A stretch of 59,731 nt of DNA. Source: Pedobacter rhizosphaerae (GTDB lineage: Bacteria; Bacteroidota; Bacteroidia; Sphingobacteriales; Sphingobacteriaceae). The stretch spans positions 1 to 59,731 of the forward strand of contig NZ_FOGG01000030.1 of NCBI RefSeq assembly GCF_900111155.1. The letters are read 5' to 3'. Of the stretch, positions 35,074 to 43,972 are shown in pieces (the first letter of the stretch is position 1; the number at the start of each line of letters is the position of its first letter). A program made the position numbers and the translations under genes. Under the pieces are notes generated by a model, which ran no database searches, was not told the DNA's origin, and worked only from the letters and a program-made list of their open reading frames with translations.

Positions 35074-36174
35074 ATGACCGATCAGCCTCAACCTCTTTTA
35101 AGGAAAATTATCCACATTGATATGGATGCTTTTTACGCTTCGGTTGAGCAGCGTGATTTCCCTGAATATAGAGGTAAACCGCTTGTGGTTGGTGGAAAGC
35201 CTGATAGTAGAGGTGTAGTGGCCACTGCCAGCTATGAAGCCCGCCAATTCGGAATCCGATCTGCCATGTCTTGCAATAAGGCTTATCAGCTCTGCCCTAC
35301 TGCCATTTTTGTATACCCCAGGTTTGATGCTTACAGTGCTGTTTCTAAGTCGATAAGAGAAATTTTTAGCCGCTACACGGATTTAATTGAGCCATTATCG
35401 CTGGATGAAGCTTATCTGGATGTAACTGAAGATAAGCTGGGGATTGGTTCTGCTATGGACATTGCCAAATCAATCAAAGATGCCATTAAAAATGAGTTGA
35501 ATCTTACTGCATCTGCAGGCGTAAGCATTAATAAATTTGTTGCTAAAGTGGCTTCTGATATGAATAAGCCTGATGGTTTAACATTTATTGGTCCCTCCAA
35601 GATAGAGGCTTTTATGGAGAAACTCCCGGTAGAGAAGTTCTTTGGCGTGGGTAAAGTTACTGCCGCTAAAATGAAGGCTATGCAAATTACTACGGGTGCC
35701 GATCTGAAGAAATTAACGGAAGTACAGCTACTTGCTCAGTTCGGTAAATCGGGTAAATTCTACTACCAGATTGTCCGAGGAGTTGATAACCGGCCTGTAC
35801 AACCACACCGGGAAACAAAATCTGTAGGGGCGGAAGATACCCTTGCTGAAGATACCAACGATGATGCGGTAATGCACGATTTGTTAAAGCAAATTAGCGA
35901 AACGGTAGCCAAACGCTTAGAGAAATACGGTTTGAAAGGTAAAACAGTCACTTTAAAAATAAAGTTCTCCGATTTTAAACTCATCACCAGAAGCAGATCT
36001 TTTAGCAACGCTATTGATGCCGCAGAGGTAATGTATGCTGAAGCTATAAAATTGTTAAATGAAGCCGAAATTGGTAATGCCAAGGTGCGCTTACTGGGGA
36101 TTACCCTATCCCGTTTTTATGATGATGTATTGCCGGAGAAGATTCAGGATAATCAGTTGGAATTTGATTTTTAA
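35074..36174 (+). CDS. dinB: DNA polymerase IV (Y-family)
   Basis: The 366-residue protein has all Y-family catalytic motifs: HIDMDAFYASVEQRD (metal ligands Asp16 and Asp18), YEARQFGIRSAMS and PLSLDEAYLDV (Asp111, Glu112). The helix-hairpin-helix thumb block KLPVEKFFGVGKVTAAKM and a little-finger domain (about 245-350) follow. The C-terminal QLEFDF is a beta-clamp-binding motif. It performs error-prone translesion synthesis on damaged templates. Its length is standard for DinB. It is transcribed alone; the downstream region is a repeat array. I see no obvious SOS box in the short upstream spacer. Confidence 0.97.
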   Translation: MTDQPQPLLRKIIHIDMDAFYASVEQRDFPEYRGKPLVVGGKPDSRGVVATASYEARQFGIRSAMSCNKAYQLCPTAIFVYPRFDAYSAVSKSIREIFSRYTDLIEPLSLDEAYLDVTEDKLGIGSAMDIAKSIKDAIKNELNLTASAGVSINKFVAKVASDMNKPDGLTFIGPSKIEAFMEKLPVEKFFGVGKVTAAKMKAMQITTGADLKKLTEVQLLAQFGKSGKFYYQIVRGVDNRPVQPHRETKSVGAEDTLAEDTNDDAVMHDLLKQISETVAKRLEKYGLKGKTVTLKIKFSDFKLITRSRSFSNAIDAAEVMYAEAIKLLNEAEIGNAKVRLLGITLSRFYDDVLPEKIQDNQLEFDF

Positions 36175-37204
36175 TGTGAAGTATTCAATTAACCGCAAAG
36201 TGCGCAAAGTTTTCGGAAAGCCAGGGAAGGGATAAGCACAGAGAAAAGGAGGTTTACTAACCAGTTTTTAAATGACAAAGCTTGTATGAACGGTCGTCAC
36301 CCGGAAAGTTAATGAACGCCTGGCTTGGTGTTCTCTGCGCCTTCTCTCTGCGTACTTTGTGGTTAAAAAGAAAATGAACCACAGAGAAAAAGAGACCTAC
36401 ACGGCGGCACTGAATAAAAACATATAGCCTAATTTGAACCATATAAGCCAGATAAGAAAAATAAGTGGGATAGTAACTTTCCACTGCGTTACAGGTAAGC
36501 AAGACGTTTTTCTTTCTTGTTTTTGTCTTTACTGACCTGTTTTAAATGACAAAGCTTGTATGAAAGGTCGTCACCCTGAAAGTTAAAAAAATGAACGCCT
36601 GGCTTGGTGTCCTCTGCGTCTTCTCTCTGCGTACTTTGTGGTTAAAAAGAAAATGAACCACAGAGAAAAAGAGACCCACACGGCGGCAATGAGTAAAAAC
36701 ATATAGCGTAATTTGAACCATATAAGCCAGATAAGAAAAATAAGTGGGGTAGTAACTTTCCACTGCGTTACAGGTAAGCAAGACGTTTTTCTTTCTTGTT
36801 TTTGTCTCTACTGACCTGTTTTAAATGACAAAGCTTGTATGAAAGGTCGTCACCCTGAATTTATTTCAGGGCCTTTATTTAAAAGATGCTGAAATAAATT
36901 CAGCAAGACGTTTTCTTACTTGTTTTTGTCTCTACTGACCTGAAGCGAAAAACTAAATTTGCAAAATGAACGCCTGGCTTGGTGTTCTCTGCGCCTTCTC
37001 TCTGCGTACTTTGTGGTTAAAAAGAAAATGAACCACAGAGAAAAAGAGACCTACACGGCGGCAATGAGTAAAAACATATAGCCTAATTTGAACCATATAA
37101 GCCAGATAAGAAAAATAAGTAACGGTGCTACCTCAGCAGCGCAGTGAAAAAATGAACGCCTGGCTTGGTGTCCTCTGCGTCTTCTCTCTGCGTACTTTGT
37201 GGTT
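36175..37204. repeat. Array of four related ~275-bp non-coding repeats
   Basis: The unit order is TTTAAATGACAAAGCTTGTA (starts at about 36267, 36541, 36820), GGTCGTCACCC, ATGAACGCCTGGCTTGGTG (36312, 36591, 36966, 37152), CTCTCTGCGTACTTTGTGG, AACCACAGAGAAAAAGAGAC, GAACCATATAAGCCAGATAAG, CTTTCCACTGCGTTACAGG and AGCAAGACGTTTTTCTT. The first two units are nearly complete, the third carries extra sequence with a small TGAATTTATTTCAGGG inverted repeat, and the fourth is partial. Frames of about 80 codons on the minus strand repeat with the unit and are not genes. The same modules occur near 0.7-1.0 and 58.4-59.0 kb. Confidence 0.85.
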
Positions 37205-37235
37205 AAAAAAAAGGTCGTGGCAAGAAACCACGACC
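37205..37235 (-). terminator. Intrinsic terminator of the DUF4965 gene
   Basis: On the minus strand GGTCGTGG (37228-37235) pairs with CCACGACC (37213-37220) across a 7-nt loop and is followed by eight T. It lies 27 bp past the stop. Confidence 0.88.
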
Positions 37236-37262
37236 CATTATGAGCACGTTAATTATTAAAAT

Positions 37263-39737
37263 TTATTTTGCTGAAAGTTTATCTTCAAACATTTTCATGA
37301 AGAACCCACCAACCACACTTCTCGCTTTAAAATTGTCGCGAATTCCGGTGTTAGAATCGTAAAAATCATTTAAAGGAACTCTTGATTCTGTTTCGATTGC
37401 ATGTTTGTAAACGGGATGAATAAGTGCCTGAAAATCTTTCTCATTTCCAGCGAAAGTAGCTGTCCACAATATCCAGTCGTTTTTGGTGTAAGCTTTTCTG
37501 CTATCTAGTGGCAGACCGTATCTATTTTGCTTCGTTAAGTAGTATTTAATTTCAGTATCATACACTTTCTGAGGAAAAAGATTAAGCTTTAAAACCTTAT
37601 CCCACACCAGGTTGTATTTTTGACTCCAGGTGTTTTTATTATCAAAAGTAAGGGCATAATGATCTCCGGCATCAGCCATTTCGATCCATTTTGGCACCAT
37701 ACTTTCTGCTATTGCGCGGTATTTTTTGGCAACATCCTGATAGCCTAAGGTTTCTGCCATTTGCGCATAGCAGGCAATCCCCACAATCGCCTTTACAGAT
37801 AAGTTTGCATTTCGGGCCAGGTGACCGGCAAAATCATCAGTGCACAACTGTGTTTTAGGGTCTAAACCTTCACGGGTAAGATAATCTACCCAGGTGGTTA
37901 ACGTTTTCCAGTGTAATTTAGCATAATTGGCATTGCCCTGGGCCTTTGCAATAGCGGCTGTAAGAATAATCATGTTTCCAGATTCTTCTACTGGCATCGG
38001 CTCACCATAGGTTTGTCCGTTGGCTAATGGATAGGTTCCCAAATCATGCGCTGCCCAATCGTGCGGGTATTTTCCACTTTCACTGAAATAGAAAATACCA
38101 TTTAACATGCCTTGTAATAACTGAGGGTTGTAAATGAGGTATAAAGGCGCTGAAGGATAGGTAACATCTACGGTATTGATGAAGCCACCACTGTTGTTTT
38201 CTTTAGATAGCCAAAGGATTTCATTTTGTGGACTCTTTACCAAGGTATGTGCAGCAATACTTTGGCGATACCCCAACACACAAAGATCTGCATATTCTTT
38301 ACCGCCAGATTTTAAAGCATCGGCATACATGGTTTTGTTAAAGGCCTCACATTTTTGGATTACCGATTTATATTCCGTTACCGCATCAGTTAATTGCCCT
38401 TCAATAGTTTCTTTACCTGAGGTATTCCACCATGGCCGTAAATTCTGGTTGAAATATTGGATTGAATAAATCTCATCATAGCCTAAAGTGATGAATTTTT
38501 CTACTGCTTTTTTACCAACCGTTCCGAAAGGGACAATGGTATTAAGTGCTAACATATTGCCTTTTACTGCGGTTGAGGCTGCATTGCCTTTTTTAAATGC
38601 ATCAGCAGCATCTTTTTCTGGTGTTACAAACTGAATGGCATTGGTACTTTTTGGTGCTGCTACATAAAAATACCCCCAGTCGATACGCATATCATCCGAA
38701 GCTTTTTTTAATATTGGTTGCTCCACAGTACCAACTTTTAAGATCGACAATTGTGGTGTTGCATATTTGGTAGATATTACGGGTTGTGAAGGCCTGTAAA
38801 CCGCAATATTAGAAGAGGCGCTTAAATAAACCTTAACCTGATGGGTTGTATTATCGTTAGCATTTACCTGGTAAGATACATAAGAAACTGGCCTGGCCAG
38901 CAAACCCAGATCATTCATGAGCAAGGGTGAAGTAAAAGTTAGCTTAAGGTCTACTTTACCGCAGCTAAAGTTATAAATGGTTTGCGTTGCATTTACATCA
39001 ACACTTTTTTGCTTGGCCAGCTGTACTTTTTGACTACTGTTTTTTTCTTTTTCTACTATGCCGAAATCAAGAAAGCGACCGTCTGCGGTATTTAGCAGGT
39101 GGATCGCAATTACATTTTGGCCTGCTACCAATGCACTTTTATTGTTTTTCAATGCAATGTATTGGAAATCGTTGGTCCATCCTTCTTTGGTATAAATTTG
39201 CTTCCCGTTAAGAAATACTTCAATATTATCGTCGTGGTTTAATTTTAAAAATAACTCATTAAGGTTGGCCGGATTGGCCACCGTAAAGTTTCGTCTCACC
39301 CAAATATCATGCGATTTCCAAATGGTTTTAGCCGTTTTGGCATCGTCTCCGATTGGTGCAGTACCACTTTTCCAGGTATTGGCATTATAGCTTGATGCTT
39401 TCCAATCTCCCGTTGGTTCGTTTTCAGTGTATTTAACATCGTAGGCCTTATCATCCGAACTTGGAAGAATAGTTTTATAACTCACCGTCTCTTTACCCAA
39501 AAATTGATAGATATTTCCATCCACATTAATCATCCCTAAGAGAGATTGCTTTGCTCCGGTCCAATGTTCCGTTGAACTTTCATTCAGCTTATCGGTATTA
39601 GACCAGATACTGAAATAAGTATTGTGCGTAATTAAGGGGTAGGCAGGTGCCTTTCGTTCCTGCGCCTGGAGCATATTGGCCAGCAACATGCTTCCTAGCA
39701 AGGCAAAAAATTTAAGATTCTTGAATTTGTTCATCAT
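37263..39737 (-). CDS. Secreted DUF4965/glutaminase-like six-hairpin protein
   Basis: The 824-residue protein has a Sec signal peptide (cleavage near MLQAQ) and the chained domains DUF4964, DUF5127, DUF4965 and DUF1793 found in proteins annotated as fungal-type glutaminase A. Landmarks are PAYPLITHNTYFSIWSNTDK (about 31-50), a jelly-roll insertion (about 110-230, VRRNFTVANPANLNELFLKL) and a C-terminal (alpha/alpha)6 barrel starting near 470. That barrel belongs to the six-hairpin glycosidase fold, so a glycan substrate is as plausible as glutamine. Acidic residues that could be catalytic are present, but I cannot assign them. It is last on the strand of the double-SusCD locus but is set off by a terminator, so it may be a separate unit. 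The signal suits a start at either 39737 or 39734 (MM). Confidence 0.85.
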   Translation of the reverse strand: MMNKFKNLKFFALLGSMLLANMLQAQERKAPAYPLITHNTYFSIWSNTDKLNESSTEHWTGAKQSLLGMINVDGNIYQFLGKETVSYKTILPSSDDKAYDVKYTENEPTGDWKASSYNANTWKSGTAPIGDDAKTAKTIWKSHDIWVRRNFTVANPANLNELFLKLNHDDNIEVFLNGKQIYTKEGWTNDFQYIALKNNKSALVAGQNVIAIHLLNTADGRFLDFGIVEKEKNSSQKVQLAKQKSVDVNATQTIYNFSCGKVDLKLTFTSPLLMNDLGLLARPVSYVSYQVNANDNTTHQVKVYLSASSNIAVYRPSQPVISTKYATPQLSILKVGTVEQPILKKASDDMRIDWGYFYVAAPKSTNAIQFVTPEKDAADAFKKGNAASTAVKGNMLALNTIVPFGTVGKKAVEKFITLGYDEIYSIQYFNQNLRPWWNTSGKETIEGQLTDAVTEYKSVIQKCEAFNKTMYADALKSGGKEYADLCVLGYRQSIAAHTLVKSPQNEILWLSKENNSGGFINTVDVTYPSAPLYLIYNPQLLQGMLNGIFYFSESGKYPHDWAAHDLGTYPLANGQTYGEPMPVEESGNMIILTAAIAKAQGNANYAKLHWKTLTTWVDYLTREGLDPKTQLCTDDFAGHLARNANLSVKAIVGIACYAQMAETLGYQDVAKKYRAIAESMVPKWIEMADAGDHYALTFDNKNTWSQKYNLVWDKVLKLNLFPQKVYDTEIKYYLTKQNRYGLPLDSRKAYTKNDWILWTATFAGNEKDFQALIHPVYKHAIETESRVPLNDFYDSNTGIRDNFKARSVVGGFFMKMFEDKLSAK

Positions 39738-39871
39738 TTTGTGTGTGGTATTAAATATATTTTGGTTAGGGGGAATTACACTTGGTTAAACGTTTTAGTT
39801 AAATGTATAAAAATCTGCTTTTAATTGATAATTCCTACCTATAAATGTTACGATAAGGATTTTATAAGCTT

Positions 39872-39904
39872 AAAAAAATACATGAAGCATTACGCTCCAT
39901 GCAT
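39872..39904 (-). terminator. Terminator at the end of the double-SusCD operon
   Basis: On the minus strand CATGGAGC (39901-39894) pairs with GCTTCATG (39888-39881, one G-T pair) and is followed by seven T. It lies 30 bp past the PKD/discoidin gene and separates the DUF4965 gene from the operon. Confidence 0.7.
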
Positions 39905-39933
39905 TTCCTATAAACACTAACTAACAACTAATA

Positions 39934-40779
39934 TTAAGGTTGTTTCTTGTTAATCGTCCATTCAGAGAGCTGAAAAACACGACTTCCTCTGTTTTGCTTA
40001 ATGTACAGCCTGTAAAATTTGTAGGCGATGTAATTATCAAAGTGGAATATTTTGGTTTGTCTTCTGCTTACCCCCGAATTTTCATTGGCCCATGGGGCTG
40101 AGGTAACGGTATGCAGATCAGTATATTGGATGCCATCATGTGATCCCTGAAGAATCCAGTATTTAGGGTCACGGTCAGCAAAGTCATTTCCTGAAGTTAA
40201 GGTGTAAGCCCCCACCACCTGAGGTGTTTTGAGTTCGAAAGTACATCTTTGCGTCCCATCAAAACCTGCCTGTAAAAACTTCGTGGTGATATCGCCATCT
40301 ACCAGCTTGCTTGATCCTTCGGCTGAATTCGGTCCGGCACCCGCTTCAAGATTTACGGTATAGGTACCTCCAATGGTTCTCATATAGTTTTCACCCACTT
40401 TACTGGCATCAAATGTAGGATCGACAATTTTAAGCGTAATTTCCTTACTTGCCGAGTAGCCCTGACCATTGCGGGTAGTTAAAATAACATGATATATTCC
40501 CGGATAACGATAAATGTGTTTAGGACTTACTTCTACGGAGGTACTATCATCGCCAAACTGCCACAATAAGGACTTATAATTGGTGGATGTTCCGGTAAAC
40601 TGGTATTCTAAGAATTTGACCGGGTTAGGAACAGTATAATCAAACCCAGCCGTAGGCTTAGGTTCTTCAGGTTCCTGAACAACTTCTACTACTTCATCTT
40701 TCTTGCAACTTGTTATGGCCAATGCCATAAAAGCGACAAAGGATAATCTTGTAAATATTTTTTTAAACGTTGCTTTCAT
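39934..40779 (-). CDS. Surface lipoprotein with PKD and discoidin (F5/8 type C) domains
   Basis: The 281-residue protein has a lipoprotein signal (ITSC, Cys25) with KKDE after it, the acidic pattern of surface-exported lipoproteins. A PKD domain (about 42-118, GFDYTVPNPVKFLEYQF, LWQFGDDS, YRYPGIYHVILT) is followed by a discoidin-type beta-sandwich (about 135-275) ending QLSEWTINK. The discoidin part is clearly related to that of the fasciclin/discoidin protein at 52.2-53.3 kb (shared SKLVDGD-TTKFL, TFELKTP, YTLTS-ND, RDPK-W). Both domains usually bind carbohydrate or protein. It begins 12 bp after the DUF1735/PA14 gene in the operon and is the last gene before a terminator. Confidence 0.88.
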   Translation of the reverse strand: MKATFKKIFTRLSFVAFMALAITSCKKDEVVEVVQEPEEPKPTAGFDYTVPNPVKFLEYQFTGTSTNYKSLLWQFGDDSTSVEVSPKHIYRYPGIYHVILTTRNGQGYSASKEITLKIVDPTFDASKVGENYMRTIGGTYTVNLEAGAGPNSAEGSSKLVDGDITTKFLQAGFDGTQRCTFELKTPQVVGAYTLTSGNDFADRDPKYWILQGSHDGIQYTDLHTVTSAPWANENSGVSRRQTKIFHFDNYIAYKFYRLYIKQNRGSRVFQLSEWTINKKQP

Positions 40780-40791
40780 ATCGATCTTATT

Positions 40792-42213
40792 TTATGGAGC
40801 CGGGAATAATTGACTTTTAGGGATTACCCTTTTACTTAATACATTTGGAACTTCGATCTCTAGATAGGCTTGCTGCCCGCCTACGTTTTCGCGGTGATGT
40901 GCCTCAATTTTATATTTTACACCACGTTCAAGGCGAATGGTAAATTTGCGGTAATCCTTATCCCACTGGGTGGTATAATCGTCTATCACGGCTACACCGT
41001 TAATAAATAAACGCGATCCATCATCCCATCTGGTTTGATAAAAAGTATAGTCGCCACGAACTGGTGCTAAAAATTCGCCTGTCCATTTTACAGAGAAATT
41101 ATCGCGGCTCATGCCTGCCCCATCCGGCCAGCCATCACCACTAAAATTGATGGTTTCGTCGATACGGTTGGTATTAGGCGCTCGACCGTCAAAATCTGCC
41201 AGCTGGTTATCCCTATAGTATTTAGCTCTTAATCCTGTTCCGTTTCCGGTGATGTAAGAGTTATTATCCAGATTAACATTTGGATCTACCACCACAATTA
41301 ATTTGCTTTTGGTTGGATGCAGTACATGGTTGGTATTCTTGGCCAGGCTCAGGGCAAAAGCAAACTTTTTATTGGCGGCAATGTTGGCATCAAAAACCGG
41401 CCATGGAATAGAGAGCCTAACCACCGCACTGGCAGATCCGGTGCCAAACCTTATTAGGGTATCTATGGTATATTCGGTATCCTTTAAATGAATGGCATCT
41501 TTCGGAAGTACCCCAGAATTAACCAACGTGGCAATCGTATCTATATTTTCTTTCACATTGACGTTAAAGGCTGATGAGGGCTGATTATCTAAGTTGACAA
41601 CCAAAGGAATGGTGACCCCTGCAGGACCAACGGTGTAATTCGAACCAAAACCCACATTATAAATTCCGCCACCAGTTAAGCTGAGGTAATGGATATCTGT
41701 AGCTTTAAATAAATCGGCAGGGTTAATTACGACCAGAATATTTGATTTGGTAGGCACAACCTTATTTCCCTTTCCAGGCTGCGACAATTTCAGTGCAAAA
41801 GCAAGTTTTTGGTTAAAGAAACGCTCAAGTGTAGCTAATCTGATGGTGGCAATACCTTCTCCGGTATTTGTTCCGTAGGCTACGTTGATCACATTAGGGT
41901 ATTCAACCGAAGCCGAAGGCATTAAAATGGTGTTGGTTAAAGTTCCACTATTGATCAACTGGGTTACTGTATCATTATTTAAGGTTAAGCCCACTTGAAA
42001 AGCCTCGGTTGCTGTACCGCTTAGGCTTATTTTAAAAGGTACTTTAACAAACTCATTGTCTTTGGTTACGCTTCCCAGTACAATTCCCTCGCCAGTAATT
42101 CCTCTCGTTTCAGGCTCTGGTTTCGTAATCTCCTCTAACTGCGAGTCTTTACATGAATAGGCCCCAATCAAAATGGCTAAACCTATAAATGACAGGATTA
42201 AAAATCTTTTCAT
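40792..42213 (-). CDS. Surface lipoprotein with two DUF1735 domains and a PA14 domain
   Basis: After a lipoprotein signal (AYSC, Cys21, then KDSQLEE) two DUF1735 beta-sandwich repeats follow at about 38-170 and 178-312. They share FKISLSG/ VNVKENIDTIATLVNSG-type strands and the ends KLAFALKLSQ...VPTKSNILVVINP and KFAFALSLAK...HPTKSKLIVVVDP, showing an internal duplication. The C-terminal third (about 322-460) is a PA14 domain (LRAKYYRDNQL, GDYTFYQTRWDDGSRLFINGVAVID), a fold that binds sugars and is known from glycosidases and adhesins. No catalytic domain is present. It lies between the DUF4983 and PKD/discoidin genes with gaps of 27 and 12 bp, so it is part of the same surface assembly. Confidence 0.88.
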   Translation of the reverse strand: MKRFLILSFIGLAILIGAYSCKDSQLEEITKPEPETRGITGEGIVLGSVTKDNEFVKVPFKISLSGTATEAFQVGLTLNNDTVTQLINSGTLTNTILMPSASVEYPNVINVAYGTNTGEGIATIRLATLERFFNQKLAFALKLSQPGKGNKVVPTKSNILVVINPADLFKATDIHYLSLTGGGIYNVGFGSNYTVGPAGVTIPLVVNLDNQPSSAFNVNVKENIDTIATLVNSGVLPKDAIHLKDTEYTIDTLIRFGTGSASAVVRLSIPWPVFDANIAANKKFAFALSLAKNTNHVLHPTKSKLIVVVDPNVNLDNNSYITGNGTGLRAKYYRDNQLADFDGRAPNTNRIDETINFSGDGWPDGAGMSRDNFSVKWTGEFLAPVRGDYTFYQTRWDDGSRLFINGVAVIDDYTTQWDKDYRKFTIRLERGVKYKIEAHHRENVGGQQAYLEIEVPNVLSKRVIPKSQLFPAP

Positions 42214-42240
42214 TTTATGCTGTTTTTAAATGATTTGTAT

Positions 42241-43944
42241 TTATTGATCTAACCAAACTCTTCCATCAAGATCCCAGCTTTGTTTATTGGCAATTTTGAA
42301 CCAGTTAACAATTTGTGCAGGGATATCTGATGTTTGAGGCACAAAAATGGCTAAGGTACTCGCTGAAGGAGGACAAATTAAATCGTTGAAATTTTCCCAT
42401 GCATACGCTCCCTTTAGTTTAAAATCACGCGCCTGAGGCCCCAGATCTACCATCTTATCGCCATTCCCGTCTGTTGCCGGCCAATACCCCACTAAGAAAT
42501 TGTAGTACGGATGCCCTTGATCAATGGAGGTTTCGCAAGAATAATTTTGAATTACTGCATCTGGCACAGGCGTTTTAAAGAAACGGATATCTGTTATGTA
42601 AACATCTGGTTCCCCATGTCCGGTACCATTTAAATAGCCTAATTTTAAAGCGTTTGAATTGGCTAATGATCCTGAGTTCGTAATGTCTACTTCATTATTG
42701 AAAAGACCATCGGTATAGGTTCTGATGTATCTCCGTCCTGCACGTACTTCACACTTTACAGATACATTCTGCCATCGGCCTTTAGCTAAATCAGCGCCTC
42801 TGCATTGGATATAATTACCATCTTTAGTACCTCTCCATTCAAAATACCAGTATTTATCTTCCAGGTAAATTACCCATCCAACAGTAGGGTGACCGCTTGA
42901 CCATTCTCCACGCTTACCTAAAACGCTAGGCCAATTGAAAATATCCTGATTCTTTTTAATCTTAAACTCAATGGTAAATTTCGTGGTATCATCAATGTTA
43001 AATACATCGGCATCTGGTCCTTCAATTTCTGCCCTTACATCCTGGCCTTTGAGTTTAACCGTTTTGCCCAGGTATCTGTTGCCGGTAAAAGGCTTTACAA
43101 TAATGCGCTTTTTGTATCCGGCAGTATGATAAATGATAAAGGAGTTGGCTACAGGTTTGCTAAAAACCGTCTGGTCATCTGTATTTGGAGGAAGTGTATA
43201 TGCTCCTCCCCCGTTAGATGCAACCACAACCAGCCAGTTTTCGTTATTATAGTTCGGACGTTTCTTTAATGCGCCTATAATCTCTCCTACCTGGGCATCA
43301 AATTTCTCGATGGCCGATTTGTAATTTGAAAATGAATTATCATAACCAAACTGTGCGCCTGCTTTATCCACATCCATAAAATGGCCTAATACCAGGGAAG
43401 CTGTATCTTTGCTGAGGCTATTGATTAAGGCTGTTTTCACCTGTTCATCGTCTGCCAGGGTCTCCGTAATATCTGTTCCCGTTGTTAGTTTTTTGAAGAT
43501 ATTAGATGGCGAATACGCAGCAATTTTAATTTTTGGATTGCTTTCTTTAATTCTGGTGAATATGGGTGGAAATCCCTGCAAATTGGCATTACTTAATTCG
43601 TCATTTAATACAAAGTGCTTGCTTTTTTTCACACCTGTAATCATGTCTGCCCAATTGGTCACATCCTTGTTAGCATTTTCATCGCTTAAGGCTACCCAGC
43701 TGTAAATAGAGGTTGGCAAAAGTGCCGTAAGATTAGGAATATTGGCCGCTGCTACAGATTCACCTCTGGCACCGTCTACAATGAGATAAAGTACCTTACG
43801 CTGTCCGTATTTTACGGAAGTTGTATCCTTACTGTTTTTATCAGCGATTACCCTATCAAAATCTTTATTGCAAGAAAATATGGCTGTAGTTATTATCGCT
43901 GCGATAAAACCTAGCAATAATCTATATTTATTCATAACGCTCAT
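42241..43944 (-). CDS. DUF4983 lipoprotein: alkaline-phosphatase-like domain plus LamG domain, likely inactive
   Basis: The lipoprotein signal (IFSC) fits a start at 43944 or at the nearby 43935. Residues about 48-250 follow the phosphodiesterase/alkaline phosphatase fold: VLYLIVDGARG (Asp57) and the nucleophile segment VTNWADMITGV (Thr96). Two later metal-binding motifs are altered: the usual D-x-x-GH is DVDKAGAQFG (191-200, Ala in place of His), and the usual SDHG is VASNGG (241-246, Ser-Asn for Asp-His). Catalysis is therefore doubtful. A LamG/concanavalin-like jelly roll (about 330-480, TKFTIEFKIKKNQDIFNWPS ... LKLGYLNGTG) and a C-terminal region with PDAVIQNYSCET follow. It probably binds a ligand at the surface. 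The gene is mid-operon with gaps of 27-28 bp. Confidence 0.82.
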   Translation of the reverse strand: MSVMNKYRLLLGFIAAIITTAIFSCNKDFDRVIADKNSKDTTSVKYGQRKVLYLIVDGARGESVAAANIPNLTALLPTSIYSWVALSDENANKDVTNWADMITGVKKSKHFVLNDELSNANLQGFPPIFTRIKESNPKIKIAAYSPSNIFKKLTTGTDITETLADDEQVKTALINSLSKDTASLVLGHFMDVDKAGAQFGYDNSFSNYKSAIEKFDAQVGEIIGALKKRPNYNNENWLVVVASNGGGAYTLPPNTDDQTVFSKPVANSFIIYHTAGYKKRIIVKPFTGNRYLGKTVKLKGQDVRAEIEGPDADVFNIDDTTKFTIEFKIKKNQDIFNWPSVLGKRGEWSSGHPTVGWVIYLEDKYWYFEWRGTKDGNYIQCRGADLAKGRWQNVSVKCEVRAGRRYIRTYTDGLFNNEVDITNSGSLANSNALKLGYLNGTGHGEPDVYITDIRFFKTPVPDAVIQNYSCETSIDQGHPYYNFLVGYWPATDGNGDKMVDLGPQARDFKLKGAYAWENFNDLICPPSASTLAIFVPQTSDIPAQIVNWFKIANKQSWDLDGRVWLDQ

Positions 43945-43972
43945 GTTAATTTATAATTGATAAAGGCTAATA

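Noticed and set aside
36257..36781. Two similar ~80-codon minus-strand frames
   Set aside because: They repeat with the 275-bp array unit, differ by frame-breaking changes at their ends and are absent from the other units, so they are a by-product of the repeats.
36175..37204. Possible CRISPR array
   Set aside because: Units are about 275 bp with no short repeat/unique-spacer alternation, and no cas gene is nearby.
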